6,130 nt of DNA from Roseomonas sp. (GCA_020249415.1 JADCFR010000481.1:1-6130), one strand, 5' to 3'. Shown: positions 1 to 5,787, numbered from the stretch's first letter. Numbers and translations: made by a program. Notes: generated by a model not told the origin, from the sequence alone.

Positions 1-414
1 AGCCTCAACCGGATCATCAATCTGGCTCGGATTGGCATAAAGCGCCGTCATGGGCAGTGAAACGGCCAGCACTTCACCATTGCGATCCGTCACCGCCGCG
101 CGTGAGACGGGTGTTTCAGCCGGCGGCGCTGGCGGGCGGGAAAGCATGGCCGCGCGCTTTGGTTCAGCCGGATCAAAGACGGTTGCAAGTGAAAGCTTCA
201 CCGCGACCGCGCCAAACAACACCAAGAAACCAAAAGCCGCCAGCAGCAGGCGACCGCGCGATTTTTCCAATTGGGCGTGGCGCAGCAGATCGGGCTGCGA
301 GACGCGCACCAGGGCGCGGCTTGTGGATTCTGCTAATGCCGGTTCGCGTAGCCTATTGCCCGGCAAGGCATCGGGTGAAGGCGGCTTAGGATCATGGGGC
401 GATGCCTCGTTCAT
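1..414 (-). CDS. ftsI: FtsI (PBP3), septal peptidoglycan transpeptidase, N-terminal part only
   Basis: Septum-specific class B penicillin-binding protein that crosslinks peptidoglycan at the division site. Only codons 1-138 are in the window; the frame is open to the left edge. Translating from the ATG at 414 gives a cytoplasmic, Pro-rich and charged tail of about 52 residues (MNEASPHDPKPPSPDAL...), then one hydrophobic segment at about residues 54-76 (RLLLAAFGFLVLFGAVAVKL), then a periplasmic stretch with RAAVTDRNGEVLAVS at 105-119. That last motif is the typical R-x-x-x-x-DRNG-x-x-LA entry to the PBP dimerisation (pedestal) domain. The transpeptidase domain with its SxxK, SxN and KTG motifs lies outside the window and cannot be checked. 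The start is 16 bp after the ftsL stop; a GGAGTGG sequence upstream is a modest ribosome site. Position directly after ftsL in a dcw cluster strongly supports ftsI over another class B PBP. Confidence 0.93.
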   Translation of the reverse strand, partial: MNEASPHDPKPPSPDALPGNRLREPALAESTSRALVRVSQPDLLRHAQLEKSRGRLLLAAFGFLVLFGAVAVKLSLATVFDPAEPKRAAMLSRPPAPPAETPVSRAAVTDRNGEVLAVSLPMTALYANPSQIDDPVEA

Positions 415-430
415 GCAATGGCCACTCCAC

Positions 431-1099
431 TCAACGTATCACCCCTTGCGGGGCTCCGGCAGGGATGGGGCGAGACAGCGGCATGGGCGGCGGCAATGCC
501 GCGCTGGCGCCACCCAGCGCCGAGGTCACCACCGCAGGCGGCGGCGGCGCGGCAGGCGCGACATGCAGCGCAGGTGTCACCCTTGGCGGCGCTGGCGGCG
601 GTGCCGGACGCGGGGGCGGCGGCGGGGCCATGGCCGCGCTCAAGCGCGGCGGCGGTTCCGCCTGCGCTTGCCGGGCCGGTGCTTCTAGCCGCGCCGGGGC
701 TGGGGCTTGTGGCGCAGGGATTGTGGCGACTGGGCTTGGCACCATCAGCGCTTCCGGCACGGAAGGCGGCAATTCCGGCGGACCGAAAAGCGAGGGCGGG
801 CCGGCGAAGGGCCGCGCGGCGGGCAGGCGGCGTTCCAGCTCTGCCTCACGGATGAACTGCGCCGGCGCCATGGGCTCCAGCGCCAAATGCCGCTGCGCAA
901 CCTGCCGCAGCCGATCCGGTTCATTCAGCAGCGCCCATTCCGCGTGGAGAATTTGCGTACGCTCGCGCACCTCTTCCGTCTGACGATTCACTTTGTGCAA
1001 TTCACGATCCAAGACGGAGACGGAATGCTTCACCTGATACAAATGAAGCCCCGCACCGGCCGCGATAATCAGGCTGACAAAGGTAAGCGGGCGGATCAT
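431..1099 (-). CDS. ftsL: FtsL-like cell division protein with long Pro/Ala-rich tail
   Basis: Small bitopic divisome protein that in known systems forms a complex with FtsB and FtsQ and activates FtsW/FtsI. Seen here: a short N-terminus, one transmembrane helix at about residues 4-20 ([17 protein letters not shown]), then a charged heptad-like region at about 25-60 consistent with a coiled coil, then [20 protein letters not shown] at 58-77, the segment usually conserved at the end of alphaproteobacterial FtsL. Residues from about 93 to 222 are dominated by Pro and Ala, including [14 protein letters not shown] near 159-172, and look disordered and periplasmic. The protein is 222 aa, roughly twice the usual FtsL length. 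The ATG overlaps the rsmH stop as ATGA (1096-1099), and AGGAG sits 8 nt upstream, which fixes the start. Identity rests mostly on topology, the LNEPDRL region and position between rsmH and ftsI, since FtsL diverges strongly in sequence. Confidence 0.88.
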   Translation of the reverse strand: MIRPLTFVSLIIAAGAGLHLYQVKHSVSVLDRELHKVNRQTEEVRERTQILHAEWALLNEPDRLRQVAQRHLALEPMAPAQFIREAELERRLPAARPFAGPPSLFGPPELPPSVPEALMVPSPVATIPAPQAPAPARLEAPARQAQAEPPPRLSAAMAPPPPPRPAPPPAPPRVTPALHVAPAAPPPPAVVTSALGGASAALPPPMPLSRPIPAGAPQGVIR

Positions 1100-2043
1100 G
1101 CGGCATGCTCCTGCGCCAGGCGTTCAATGCTGCGCAGCCGCGCGGAACGCGCGCGCGGATTGGCGCTGCATTCGGCTTCCTGCGGGCGACGTGCACGCGG
1201 TGTCAGCAAGTGAAAGGCAGGTTTGCGGCGACCAAAAAGCGCTGCAGGATCGTGGCGCGAAGCGCCACCCCGGCCGGCTGCCGCGGCCATGGCCTGCTTG
1301 ACGATGCGATCTTCGAGCGAATGAAAGGCAACAACCACAAGCCGCCCGCCGGGGGCGAGTAATTCCATCGCCGCCGCGATGCCGCGTTCCACTTCGCCCA
1401 ATTCATCATTCACGGCGATGCGCAAGGCCTGGAAGCTGCGCGTTGCGCCATCAATGCCAGAGGGATCGCGCGGCACGGCGCGGCGCACCAAGGCGGCCAG
1501 ATCAGCCGTGGTGGTGAAGGGCGCCTCAGTGCGGCGCGCGACAATGGCGCGCGCAATGCGGCGGGCGAAGCGTTCCTCACCAAAACGAAAAATGATGTCG
1601 GCCAAGTCGCGCTCTGGCAGGCTATTCACCAGCTCCGCCGCGCTGGGGCCGGATTTCTCCATGCGCATATCCAACGGACCATCAGCGCGGAAGGAAAAGC
1701 CACGCTCCGCCTGATCCAACTGGAAGGAGGAGACACCAAGATCCATCACCACGCCATCAAGCGAGGCAATGCCGCGATCACGGAGCAGAGAAAGCATATC
1801 GCCGAAGCGGCCTTCAATCAGATGCAGCCGGCCCGCGAAGCGCTGCGCCAAGGCGGCACCGCGCGCAATCGCATCCGGGTCGCGGTCAATCGCGAAAACC
1901 GTGCAACCGGGTGCCGCTTCCAGAATGGCGCGGGCATAGCCGCCGCCGCCAAAGGTGGCGTCCAGATAGGTGGCACCTTCCTGCGGCGCGAGGCTTGCCA
2001 GCACTTCCGCCAGCATCACCGGCACATGGCCTTCCGTGGTCAT
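1096..2043 (-). CDS. rsmH: RsmH, 16S rRNA (cytosine-1402-N4)-methyltransferase
   Basis: Transfers a methyl group from S-adenosylmethionine to N4 of C1402 in the decoding centre of 16S rRNA; cytoplasmic. The 315-aa product is the usual family length and is collinear throughout: [13 protein letters not shown] at 6-18, the SAM-binding loop [16 protein letters not shown] at 26-41, IDRDPDAI at 52-59, the [15 protein letters not shown] block at 96-110 with [14 protein letters not shown] following to 128, [16 protein letters not shown] at 152-167, [13 protein letters not shown] at 176-188, [14 protein letters not shown] at 202-215, and [16 protein letters not shown] at 234-249. The C-terminal [10 protein letters not shown] is also typical. 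The ATG at 2043 overlaps the mraZ stop as ATGA (2040-2043); GGAG about 10 nt upstream serves as ribosome site. Nothing is missing or unusual. The older name is mraW. Confidence 0.98.
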   Translation of the reverse strand: MTTEGHVPVMLAEVLASLAPQEGATYLDATFGGGGYARAILEAAPGCTVFAIDRDPDAIARGAALAQRFAGRLHLIEGRFGDMLSLLRDRGIASLDGVVMDLGVSSFQLDQAERGFSFRADGPLDMRMEKSGPSAAELVNSLPERDLADIIFRFGEERFARRIARAIVARRTEAPFTTTADLAALVRRAVPRDPSGIDGATRSFQALRIAVNDELGEVERGIAAAMELLAPGGRLVVVAFHSLEDRIVKQAMAAAAGRGGASRHDPAALFGRRKPAFHLLTPRARRPQEAECSANPRARSARLRSIERLAQEHAA

Positions 2044-2501
2044 GGCGCGCGCTCCGATGCTGCCGGCAGGGTCAGGCCGCGTTCCCGCGCGCGCAACCGC
2101 GCCTCCTCAGAACGTCGGCGCGCTGCTTGCGGTTCCCAAATCTGAAAAATCCGCCCCACGCCAACACAGGCTATGGTATCGGTCAGCGCCGCATGGGCAA
2201 TCATTGCTTCGGGCAGGATAAGCCGCCCGTCATCATCGGCACGCGCAGGGTGGGCATCGGCAAAAAGCGCGGCTGCCATATCATCTGCCTGATCAGAAAA
2301 GGCATCCAGCCGATCAAGCCCGGAAGCCAGCGCTTCAAACGCCGCAACCGGCCAAGCTTCGATGCAGGGCGCGCGATGGGAAGGGCGCAGCACCAGGTCC
2401 TCGGCCCCGGCCCGTTCCAAAACGGCACGAAAGGGCGCGGGGACGGAAATCCGCCCCTTGCGGTCCAATTTGCCGATATGAGTGCCCAGAAATTGGGTCA
2501 T
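2040..2501 (-). CDS. mraZ: MraZ, transcriptional regulator of the dcw cluster
   Basis: DNA-binding protein of the SpoVT/AbrB-like fold; in E. coli it binds repeated TGGG-type boxes and represses its own operon. The 153-aa product carries the two tandem MraZ half-domains: the first with [16 protein letters not shown] at about 10-25, the second with [13 protein letters not shown] at 88-100, each holding the family's D-x-x-GR core. The C-terminal tail (about 125-153) is Arg/Glu/Ala-rich. The open frame runs far upstream into rnpB, but only the ATG at 2501 gives the standard MraZ N-terminus ([17 protein letters not shown]), so I start there. There is no classical AGGAG; a G6 tract 3-8 nt before the ATG is the only candidate ribosome site. 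The stop overlaps the rsmH start by 4 bases. It heads the mraZ-rsmH-ftsL-ftsI operon. Confidence 0.96.
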   Translation of the reverse strand: MTQFLGTHIGKLDRKGRISVPAPFRAVLERAGAEDLVLRPSHRAPCIEAWPVAAFEALASGLDRLDAFSDQADDMAAALFADAHPARADDDGRLILPEAMIAHAALTDTIACVGVGRIFQIWEPQAARRRSEEARLRARERGLTLPAASERAP

Positions 2502-2644
2502 CGCCCCCCGCGCGCCTGCCTTGCGCCAACAACCACGACCGGGCTTTTCAGCGGCCGACGGGGCCCCCCGACCCCGCCGGCTCGCCCGACCATCCCGTCC
2601 AAAACCTCGCTCGCCCCCCCGAGCGTCGTGAGGTCCTGGCGGGA
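2502..2644 (-). promoter_or_regulatory. G-rich 5' leader of mraZ with a hairpin
   Basis: If transcription starts near 2644, as the promoter proposed at 2651-2679 implies, mraZ has an untranslated leader of about 143 nt. On the mRNA strand this leader is rich in G-runs, and it includes a hairpin CGCTCG-(G6)-CGAGCG at 2625-2608 followed a few bases later by TTTT. Four G-runs lie between about 2602 and 2562 (GGG, GGG, GGGG, G6 with loops of roughly 6, 9 and 2 nt). The structures are visible; any role in attenuation or translation is inference. The T-run is too short and too far from the stem to call this hairpin a terminator. Confidence 0.35.
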
Positions 2645-2674
2645 TGTTTCGGGATATCATGGGCAGCTTTGGGC
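2640..2674 (+). promoter_or_regulatory. Four 10-bp-phased MraZ-type boxes (operator)
   Basis: On the plus strand, CGGGA, CGGGA, TGGGC and TGGGC begin at 2640, 2650, 2660 and 2670. Every box therefore falls exactly one helical turn from the next, with 5-nt spacers. Established knowledge: E. coli MraZ binds direct TGGGN repeats with 5-nt spacers upstream of its own operon. The spacing here is identical and the core is [C/T]GGG[A/C]. The array is about 140 bp upstream of the mraZ start and overlaps the best promoter candidate. The boxes read GGG on the strand opposite to mraZ, so the orientation relative to the promoter should be compared with relatives. Confidence 0.7.
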
Positions 2675-2679
2675 GACAA
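2651..2679 (-). promoter_or_regulatory. Candidate mraZ operon promoter
   Basis: TTGTCG at 2679-2674 and TATCCC at 2656-2651 are separated by 17 nt, an acceptable sigma-70-type pair for an alphaproteobacterium, where -10 elements are often degenerate. It starts immediately after the rnpB-side terminator and is overlapped by the four MraZ-type boxes. That position makes functional sense: transcription leaves the rnpB unit, stops, and restarts here under MraZ control. The -10 is weak by E. coli standards, and the start site (near 2644) is inferred. Confidence 0.45.
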
Positions 2680-2681
2680 GT

Positions 2682-2703
2682 AAAAAAACCGCTATGTGGC
2701 GGT
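2682..2703 (-). terminator. Intrinsic terminator between rnpB and mraZ
   Basis: On the minus strand ACCGC pairs with GCGGT around a CACATA loop, and the stem runs straight into seven T residues (2688-2682). This is a compact but complete rho-independent terminator lying about 80 nt past the 3' end of rnpB. It separates the rnpB transcript from the mraZ operon. Confidence 0.75.
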
Positions 2704-2722
2704 ATTTGACTCATAAATTTAC

Positions 2723-2749
2723 AAAACGCCGGGCGGTTCGCGCGCGGCG
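2723..2749 (-). terminator. Weaker terminator-like hairpin downstream of rnpB
   Basis: On the minus strand CGCCG and CGGCG can pair around a 13-nt loop and are followed by TTTT (2726-2723). The stem is only 5 bp and the loop is long, so alone it would be a poor terminator. It precedes the stronger one at 2682-2703 and could be the first of a tandem pair, or a pausing and 3'-processing structure for the rnpB precursor. Confidence 0.25.
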
Positions 2750-2780
2750 GGTGCAGCGGGATGGGTTGTGGCTGAAAAGG

Positions 2781-3188
2781 AGCGTCAGACGGCCTGTAAG
2801 CCGGTTTCTGTCTTGCCTCTTGCGGGGCATGGACGGCCATTCCTCTGGAGCCCGCATTGCTGCGGGCTTCGCGCGGCCAACCCGGGCGGAAGGGCGGGAA
2901 TGCCCCTGCGCCGGCACCCTGCGGCGCCGCGCCGTCCGCCCCTATTCGGCCTTGCTCCGGGTGGGGTTTACCCTGCCACCCCCATTGCTGGGGGCGCGGT
3001 GCGCTCTTACCGCACCGTTTCGCCCTTACCGCGGGGTGTTGCCACGCCGCAGCGGTTTGATTTCTGTGGCACTTTCCCTGAGGTCGCCCCCGCCGGCCAT
3101 TAACCGGCACCCTATTCCCGTGGAGCCCGGACTTTCCTCCAGCCCGTGATTACCTCACGAACCAGCGGCCGCCCAGCCATCTGACGCT
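2781..3188 (-). ncRNA. rnpB: RNase P RNA (bacterial type A)
   Basis: Catalytic RNA that removes 5' leaders from precursor tRNAs together with the RnpA protein. On the minus strand the conserved blocks appear in order: GGAGGAAAGTCCGGGCTCC near 3145-3120; GGTGCGGTAAGAGCGCACCG near 3021-3000; GGTAAACCCCACCCGGAGCAAG, then GCCGAATAGG, near 2975-2940; AGAGGAATGGCCGTCCA near 2850-2830; and AGACAGAAACCGGCTTACAG near 2815-2796. The ends are set by helix P1: GCGTCAGATGG at 3187-3177 pairs with CCGTCTGACGC at 2792-2782 over 11 bp with one G-U. The resulting length of about 408 nt is normal for a type A RNA. All key conserved regions look intact, so the gene should be functional. Several long reading frames cross this RNA and are artefacts. 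Confidence 0.98.
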
Positions 3189-3194
3189 GGGCGC

Positions 3195-3223
3195 ATCTGG
3201 GGCTATGCGGGTGGGGTGGTCAA
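3195..3223 (-). promoter_or_regulatory. Candidate rnpB promoter
   Basis: TTGACC at 3223-3218 and CCAGAT at 3200-3195 lie 17 nt apart on the minus strand. A start site about 7 nt past the -10 falls at 3188, exactly one base before the P1 helix of RNase P RNA (3187). The -35 is good; the -10 is weak. The agreement with the independently deduced RNA end is the main support. Confidence 0.55.
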
Positions 3224-3399
3224 GGGGAAGCGGTGATGGGGGTGATGCGCGCCCGCGTTTGCGCAAGAGCGCCAGGAATTTCAGAACAGCCGCAGATGGC
3301 GATTGCCTTTCCATGCGTTCGGCAGAAGATGACCACGGCGCCAAGGGCTATTCTTGGTTTGCGACCACAAGATAGTTAGGCATGTTTTTAGTTGAATTA

Positions 3400-3546
3400 T
3401 CACAACGAACAATTAATCCATCGAACGGTCGCATCACTTGACGTCGCGCGACATGTAAAAAATTGATTGATTTTTTGCCCTTTTAAAAAGAAAGTTTTAC
3501 TGAAATGGGTGGCCGCTACCCAGCAAAAATTTGGATCTATTTCCAT
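3400..3546 (-). CDS. Doubtful 48-aa open frame in the AT-rich island
   Basis: An ATG at 3546 opens a frame of 48 codons ending in TGA at 3400-3402. The product begins MEIDPNFCWVAATHFSKTFF and continues with KGQKINQFF at about 22-30 and ends in WINCSL. No ribosome site precedes the ATG (the upstream sequence is TGCGATATATTT), and I recognise no domain, signal peptide or membrane segment. It lies entirely inside the low-GC segment, so it could be the tail of an acquired gene or pure chance. I list it only because it is the longest frame confined to that island. Confidence 0.1.
   Translation of the reverse strand: MEIDPNFCWVAATHFSKTFFLKGQKINQFFTCRATSSDATVRWINCSL
3456..3468 (-). promoter_or_regulatory. 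IHF-consensus match
   Basis: The minus strand reads AATCAATTTTTTA, a full match to the IHF consensus WATCAANNNNTTR, and AT-rich DNA surrounds it. It lies about 240-270 bp upstream of the rnpB promoter candidate. A chance match is more likely in AT-rich DNA than elsewhere, so binding is only a possibility. Confidence 0.3.
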
Positions 3547-3596
3547 AAATATATCGCAACATAAATTTTGAAAGCGACGCGAGGAAGCCTGTTACG

Positions 3597-3633
3597 CCCA
3601 AGGTCAGGGCGCCGGGATAGGCTGCGCCTTGGG
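3597..3633 (-). terminator. Stem-loop after the pyrD-HAD unit, no T-run
   Basis: CCCAAGG (3597-3603) pairs with CCTTGGG (3627-3633), and a short inner CGC/GCG stem forms after a bulge. It begins about a dozen bases after the TAG stop of the HAD gene, where a 3' end is expected. No T-run follows on the minus strand, so it is not a standard intrinsic terminator; it may stabilise the 3' end or accompany rho-dependent termination. Confidence 0.35.
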
Positions 3634-3644
3634 GGGTGACGTGC

Positions 3645-4505
3645 CTACCAGCGCAGGCTCCGCAATGCCGCAAGCGGCGCTACCTTTTCCGCAGCCGCCA
3701 CAGCCGCCAAAGCCGCGGGGCTTGGGTCCGCGCCATGCGCTTCACCGGCCAAGCCCGTCAGCGCCCAAAGCGCATCAATCCCCGTCGCCTGCGCGCCCGC
3801 CAAATCGGTATGCGGGCTATCGCCAATCGCCAGCACGCGCGCCTTTGGGATCGGCCCCAGCAATTCCATGACCGGTTCATAAATCGCCGGATCAGGTTTG
3901 CCGATTTCCAGCACATCGCCGCCGAATTCGCGATACACGTCAGCAAGCGCGCCGGCGCAGATCACCTTCTCTCCAGCCACCATCACATGGCGATCAGGAT
4001 TGACGCAGAGCATCGGCAGCCCGGCATCGAAACAGGCGCGGAGCGCCGCGCGATAGGGCTCAGCGCTCTTTGTCCCGCCATCCGCATCCGGGCCGGTATT
4101 CAGCAGGAAATCCGCCTTGGTCGCGTCTGTCACGATCTCGGCGGCGGCGTCTTCAACCACCGAAAGATCACGCTCTGGCCCGATATGCACCACGCGGCGG
4201 CCCAAGCGCGCGAACCAGGGGTGCTTGCGTTCCTTCATCAGCCGCCAGGAAGCCTCGCCGGAAGACATGATGCCATCATAAAGCCCGCGATCGAGCCCCA
4301 TGCGGTCCAGCATGCCTTGCACAAACCAGGCGCGGCGCGGCGCATTGGTGAGAAACACGATGCGCTTGCCCCGTGCCTTCAACGCTGCCAGCGCCTCAGG
4401 CACGCCGGGATAGGGTTTGCGCCCATCATGCACCACGCCCCAGAGATCGAGCACATAGCCATCGTAACGGTCCGCGAGGTCAGCGATACCTTCCAGAATT
4501 TGCAT
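3645..4505 (-). CDS. HAD superfamily class IIA hydrolase (TIGR01459-like)
   Basis: Haloacid-dehalogenase fold protein of subclass IIA (relatives: NagD, p-nitrophenyl and pyridoxal phosphatases). The 286-aa product has motif I YVLDLWGVVHDG at 17-28 with nucleophile Asp20, motif II FLTNAPR at 51-57 (Thr53), a large C2-type cap between motifs II and III, motif III EIGKPDPAIYEP at 200-211 (Lys203) and motif IV AIGDSPHTDLAGAQ at 226-239 (Asp229, Asp234). The second motif-I Asp, normally the general acid/base, is Trp22. From memory, the DxWGVxH(D/N)G form is typical of an uncharacterised alphaproteobacterial family, so this looks like a family trait and not damage. The substrate is unknown. The start could be GTG at 4508 (adds one residue) or ATG at 4505; both overlap the pyrD stop (GTGATG), so translation is coupled to pyrD. 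The stop is TAG. Confidence 0.9.
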   Translation of the reverse strand: MQILEGIADLADRYDGYVLDLWGVVHDGRKPYPGVPEALAALKARGKRIVFLTNAPRRAWFVQGMLDRMGLDRGLYDGIMSSGEASWRLMKERKHPWFARLGRRVVHIGPERDLSVVEDAAAEIVTDATKADFLLNTGPDADGGTKSAEPYRAALRACFDAGLPMLCVNPDRHVMVAGEKVICAGALADVYREFGGDVLEIGKPDPAIYEPVMELLGPIPKARVLAIGDSPHTDLAGAQATGIDALWALTGLAGEAHGADPSPAALAAVAAAEKVAPLAALRSLRW

Positions 4506-5563
4506 CACGCATCCTTGCCGACAGCATCGGCCATCGAAGTGAAGCCATCACGCGCCAGAAGGGCGGCAAGGCCATCCAGAATCTGCCGCACTAAAACCGG
4601 CCCGGCATAAGCGAAGCCGGAATAAAGCTGCACAAGCGCAGCGCCGGCGCGGATTTTGGCATAGGCCTGTTCAGCACTGGCGATGCCGCCCACGCCAATC
4701 AGCGCAATCCGCCCTTGTGCAAGGCCATAACCGCGCTTGAGCAATGCGGTTGAAGGGCCGAATAGCGGCGCACCGGAAAGCCCGCCCGCCTGATCCTTCA
4801 GGGGCGATTGCAGCGAAGCCGGGCGGGTGATGGTGGTGTTCGAGATGATCAGCCCCGCAATGCCCTGCGCGACACAGGCTTCCACAATGGGGCCAAGCGC
4901 ATCATCGGCCAGATCGGGCGCGATCTTCACCAGCATGGGCGGGCGTTGTGGCAGCGCCGCGCGCCGCGCATTGATGGCCCCCAGGATGGAGGCAAGGCGC
5001 TCTTCCCCCTGCAAATCGCGCAAGCCGGGCGTATTGGGGGAAGAGACATTGACGGTGACGTAATCCACATGCGGCGCCAAAGCCTCATAAAGCGCTGGGT
5101 AGTCACGTTCCGGATCGGCGCCTTCCTTGTTGATGCCGATATTGGCGCCGAAAATGCCCGGCAAGGGCCGGGAGAGCGCCTTCAACCGGGCGATGAAGCT
5201 ATCCAGCCCGGCATTATTGAAACCAAGGCGATTGATCACCGCGCGATCTTCGGTGAGGCGGAAAATCCGTGGCCGCGGATTGCCGATTTGCGGGCGCGGC
5301 GTGACGGTGCCGGCTTCCATGAAGCCGAAGCCCAAGCGCAGCAGTGGCAGCACAGCCTCGGCGTTCTTGTCAAAACCGGCGGCAAGGCCGAGCGGGTTGC
5401 GAAAGCGAAGCCCCGCGACTTCCGTGGCAAGGCTTGGGTGATCCGCGCCGCGATCCTGGCCGGCAAGACCCAGTGATAGGGCACGAAGCGCAATACCATG
5501 CGCGGTTTCGGCATCCATGCCGCGCATCAGCGGCATAAGGGCGGAGGCAATGGCAGGTGTCAT
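4505..5563 (-). CDS. pyrD: Dihydroorotate dehydrogenase (quinone), class 2
   Basis: Oxidises dihydroorotate to orotate in pyrimidine synthesis, using FMN and passing electrons to membrane quinones. The 352-aa product has the class 2 layout: an N-terminal helical, partly hydrophobic segment (about 1-35) for membrane and quinone contact, then the FMN-binding barrel with NPLGLAAGFDKNAE at 56-69, GFMEAGTVTPRPQIGNPRPR at 80-99, INRLGFNNAG at 110-119, GANIGINKEG at 139-148, VNVSSPNTPGLRDLQ at 171-185 carrying the catalytic Ser (174/175), LVKIAPDL at 211-218, ISNTT at 240-244, IGVGGI at 289-294 for FMN phosphate and LYSGFAYAGP at 313-322. The ATG at 5563 follows GAAGGGGG and gives the family's usual N-terminus. 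An ATG at 5635 would add 24 basic residues but has no ribosome site, so I reject it. The stop overlaps the downstream HAD gene. Confidence 0.97.
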   Translation of the reverse strand: MTPAIASALMPLMRGMDAETAHGIALRALSLGLAGQDRGADHPSLATEVAGLRFRNPLGLAAGFDKNAEAVLPLLRLGFGFMEAGTVTPRPQIGNPRPRIFRLTEDRAVINRLGFNNAGLDSFIARLKALSRPLPGIFGANIGINKEGADPERDYPALYEALAPHVDYVTVNVSSPNTPGLRDLQGEERLASILGAINARRAALPQRPPMLVKIAPDLADDALGPIVEACVAQGIAGLIISNTTITRPASLQSPLKDQAGGLSGAPLFGPSTALLKRGYGLAQGRIALIGVGGIASAEQAYAKIRAGAALVQLYSGFAYAGPVLVRQILDGLAALLARDGFTSMADAVGKDA

Positions 5564-5787
5564 GACCCCCTTCTGCCCTGGAAGGTGTCGCGGGGAAAGG
5601 GCCTCAGGCGCTCTTCGGACCCCTTTGCGCCTCATGCCGGATGTGGATTGGCGGCACGCGGCCTTGGATGGCCCAGACTAGGCGGGGGATGCCCAGCGCA
5701 TCCTGATGGTCAGGCAAGACGCGCAACCCCGCATCGGTATTGCGCTGCCGCTGAAGACGAATCGACAGCAAGCCGGCTGATGGCTGC
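5564..5787. other. Spacer between the OmpA-like gene and pyrD
   Basis: About 220 bases lie between the terminator of the OmpA-like gene and the pyrD start. The pyrD promoter should be here, but I cannot point to a convincing -35/-10 pair. A minus-strand frame (stop TGA at 5604-5606, predicted peptide ending RHEAQRGPKSA) stays open across it, yet it would have to start at a TTG inside the terminator and resembles nothing I know. The GAAGGGGG at about 5567-5574 is the pyrD ribosome site. Confidence 0.5.

Larger units (their letters stand above)
3224..3644. other. Intergenic region with AT-rich island upstream of rnpB
   Basis: No gene is convincingly supported in these 421 bases. The part from 3351 to 3570 has 79 G+C in 220 bases by my count (about 36%), against clearly GC-rich genes on both sides. 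It holds long A and T runs, a perfect 10-bp palindrome GTCGCGCGAC at 3442-3451, a 7-bp inverted repeat AAAAAAT/ATTTTTT at 3457-3476 and a hairpin GGGTGG/CTACCC near 3507-3521. I see no transposase fragment, target-site duplication or integrase. It may be a transferred remnant, a nucleoid-protein binding region, or an upstream activating region for rnpB; the sequence does not decide. Confidence 0.6.

Noticed and set aside
481..720. Repetitive GC-rich stretch that looked like a possible tandem repeat or GC-rich insertion
   Set aside because: It is explained by Pro/Ala codons of the FtsL tail; no regular repeat unit is visible.
2708..2712. GACTC, a CcrM-type GANTC methylation site near the mraZ promoter
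   Set aside because: Other GANTC sites occur in the window, including within genes, so a single occurrence is not informative.
2040..3110. A 356-codon frame starting inside rnpB and ending with mraZ
   Set aside because: The upstream 200 codons lie in rnpB, the terminator and the leader; the real MraZ N-terminus begins at the ATG at 2501.
1911..3149. A 412-codon plus-strand frame
   Set aside because: It runs antisense to rsmH, mraZ and rnpB, has an Arg/Pro-rich composition typical of GC-rich shadow frames and shows no recognisable domain.
3150..3344. A 64-codon minus-strand frame upstream of and into rnpB
   Set aside because: It starts at TTG without a ribosome site and overlaps the rnpB promoter and P1 helix.
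3367..3440. A 19-codon plus-strand frame (ATG near 3382) in the AT-rich island
   Set aside because: Too short, no convincing promoter or ribosome site, and all neighbouring genes run the other way.
3636..4610. A 324-codon plus-strand frame opposite the HAD gene
   Set aside because: The minus strand encodes a complete HAD protein with all motifs in order; the antisense frame is a GC-rich shadow.
4808..5476. A 222-codon plus-strand frame opposite pyrD
   Set aside because: Antisense to an intact, motif-complete PyrD; no ribosome site or domain.
5564..5635. A longer PyrD start at the ATG at 5635
   Set aside because: It adds 24 basic residues not expected in PyrD and lacks a ribosome site, whereas 5563 has GAAGGGGG and the normal N-terminus.
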